Of a stretch of DNA of 64,000 bases, positions 63,572-64,000 are shown piece by piece. Within the stretch, counting starts at the first letter, position 1. Each line of letters begins with the position of its first letter. The notes under the pieces were generated by a model, which saw only the letters and a list, made by a program, of their open reading frames with translations, searched no databases and was not told the DNA's origin. The stretch covers positions 372,001 to 436,000 of the forward strand of contig CABIZF010000001.1 in assembly GCA_902363135.1 (NCBI GenBank). Direction: 5' to 3'. The position numbers and the translations under genes are program-made. Origin of the DNA: Lachnospiraceae bacterium (GTDB lineage: Bacteria; Bacillota; Clostridia; Lachnospirales; Lachnospiraceae).

Positions 63572-64000
63572 GGAAGAACTGAAGGGGGTACATTCCATCG
63601 GTATTGCCGGACATATCAGACCGGACGGTGACGCAGTGGGATCCTGCCTTGGCCTGTATCTGTATCTGAGCGAAAACTATCCGGAGCTTGCAGTGCAGGT
63701 TTATCTGGAAGATTTTCCAAAGTCGTTTATGATGCTGAAGGGTACGGAGACGATTTCACATGAGTTTCATGCAGATGCGCCGCACGATCTTTTTATTGCT
63801 CTGGACTGTGCGGATGAGAAGCGGCTTGGCAAGGCGCTGCCGCTTTTGCAGAATGCGAAGCATACACTCTGCATTGATCACCATATCAGCAATATCGGCT
63901 TTGCCGATGCCAACGATATCCGGCCGGATGCCAGCTCTACTTCAGAGATCGTAGCGGATATGCTTGATGAGTCGAAGATATCGCAGGAAGCGGCAGAGGC
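63549..64000 (+). CDS. nrnA: DHH-family phosphoesterase (NrnA-like), cut by window end
   Basis: The first 150 residues are in the window. GIAGHIRPDGDAVGSCLGLY and FIALDCADEKRLGK are the DHH motifs I and II, and CIDHHISNIGFADAN is the DHH motif itself. NrnA degrades short RNAs and pAp. ATG 63549 overlaps the rbfA end. The DHHA1 domain lies beyond 64000. Confidence 0.92.
   Translation, partial: MNRTLKLEEELKGVHSIGIAGHIRPDGDAVGSCLGLYLYLSENYPELAVQVYLEDFPKSFMMLKGTETISHEFHADAPHDLFIALDCADEKRLGKALPLLQNAKHTLCIDHHISNIGFADANDIRPDASSTSEIVADMLDESKISQEAAE

Overview
The window comes from a Gram-positive anaerobe of the Clostridia, most likely Lachnospiraceae. The basis is the gene order rimP-nusA-ylxR-ylxQ-infB-rbfA-nrnA, a long PPi-dependent phosphofructokinase, class II aldolase, CooC-type ATPases, strong GGAGG ribosome sites and the style of the lipoproteins and permeases. 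I cannot name the species.

Positions 1 to about 24,800 are the late half of a tailed (siphovirus-like) prophage, all on the + strand and visibly more AT-rich than the rest. In order it carries a late regulator, terminase, portal, a MuF-type head protein with a C-terminal metallopeptidase-like domain and a small acidic partner gene, scaffold, capsid, connectors, tail tube, tail chaperones with a probable -1 frameshift, tape measure, tail tip and tail fibres. A complete diversity-generating retroelement (DGR) follows, then holin and a three-part endolysin. Integrase, repressor and replication genes are not present and must lie to the left of the window. The DGR is the clearest special system here. 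The variable repeat in the fibre gene (20153-20264) and the template repeat (20427-20538) differ at 23 positions. All 23 are adenines in the template, and a DGR-type reverse transcriptase follows at 20746.

Positions 25,100 to 31,800 hold two divergently regulated gene sets. TetR1 faces two tandem class-M-like sirtuins plus a DUF3786 protein. TetR2 faces a CooC-like ATPase, a small protein, a second CooC-like ATPase broken by an amber codon, a zinc ribbon and a second DUF3786 protein. The two TetR proteins are paralogues, and both intergenic regions carry the same CCTATC/GATAGG half-sites, so the sets probably form one regulon. Positions 32,200 to 41,600 hold a two-component system followed by a lipoprotein, two membrane proteins, an ABC ATPase and two exported or anchored proteins. 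These are bracketed by structured dispersed repeats.

Positions 41,700 to 57,400 are housekeeping and accessory genes: a Fic protein with an altered motif, HAD phosphatase, MgtC, PucR regulator, PFP, thioredoxin and an FTR-like protein, citrate synthase, MarR, IMP dehydrogenase, amidase, a methyltransferase, a MATE exporter, three identical tRNA-Gly genes and aldolase. From 57,800 to the end is the rimP-nusA-infB-rbfA-nrnA operon, whose infB carries a 39-bp tandem repeat.

A family of intergenic repeats (eight copies, 28.3 kb to 57.8 kb, none in the prophage) has two sequence types with the same multi-hairpin layout. The paired strands differ in a compensatory way between the types, which points to a selected or replicating structured element.
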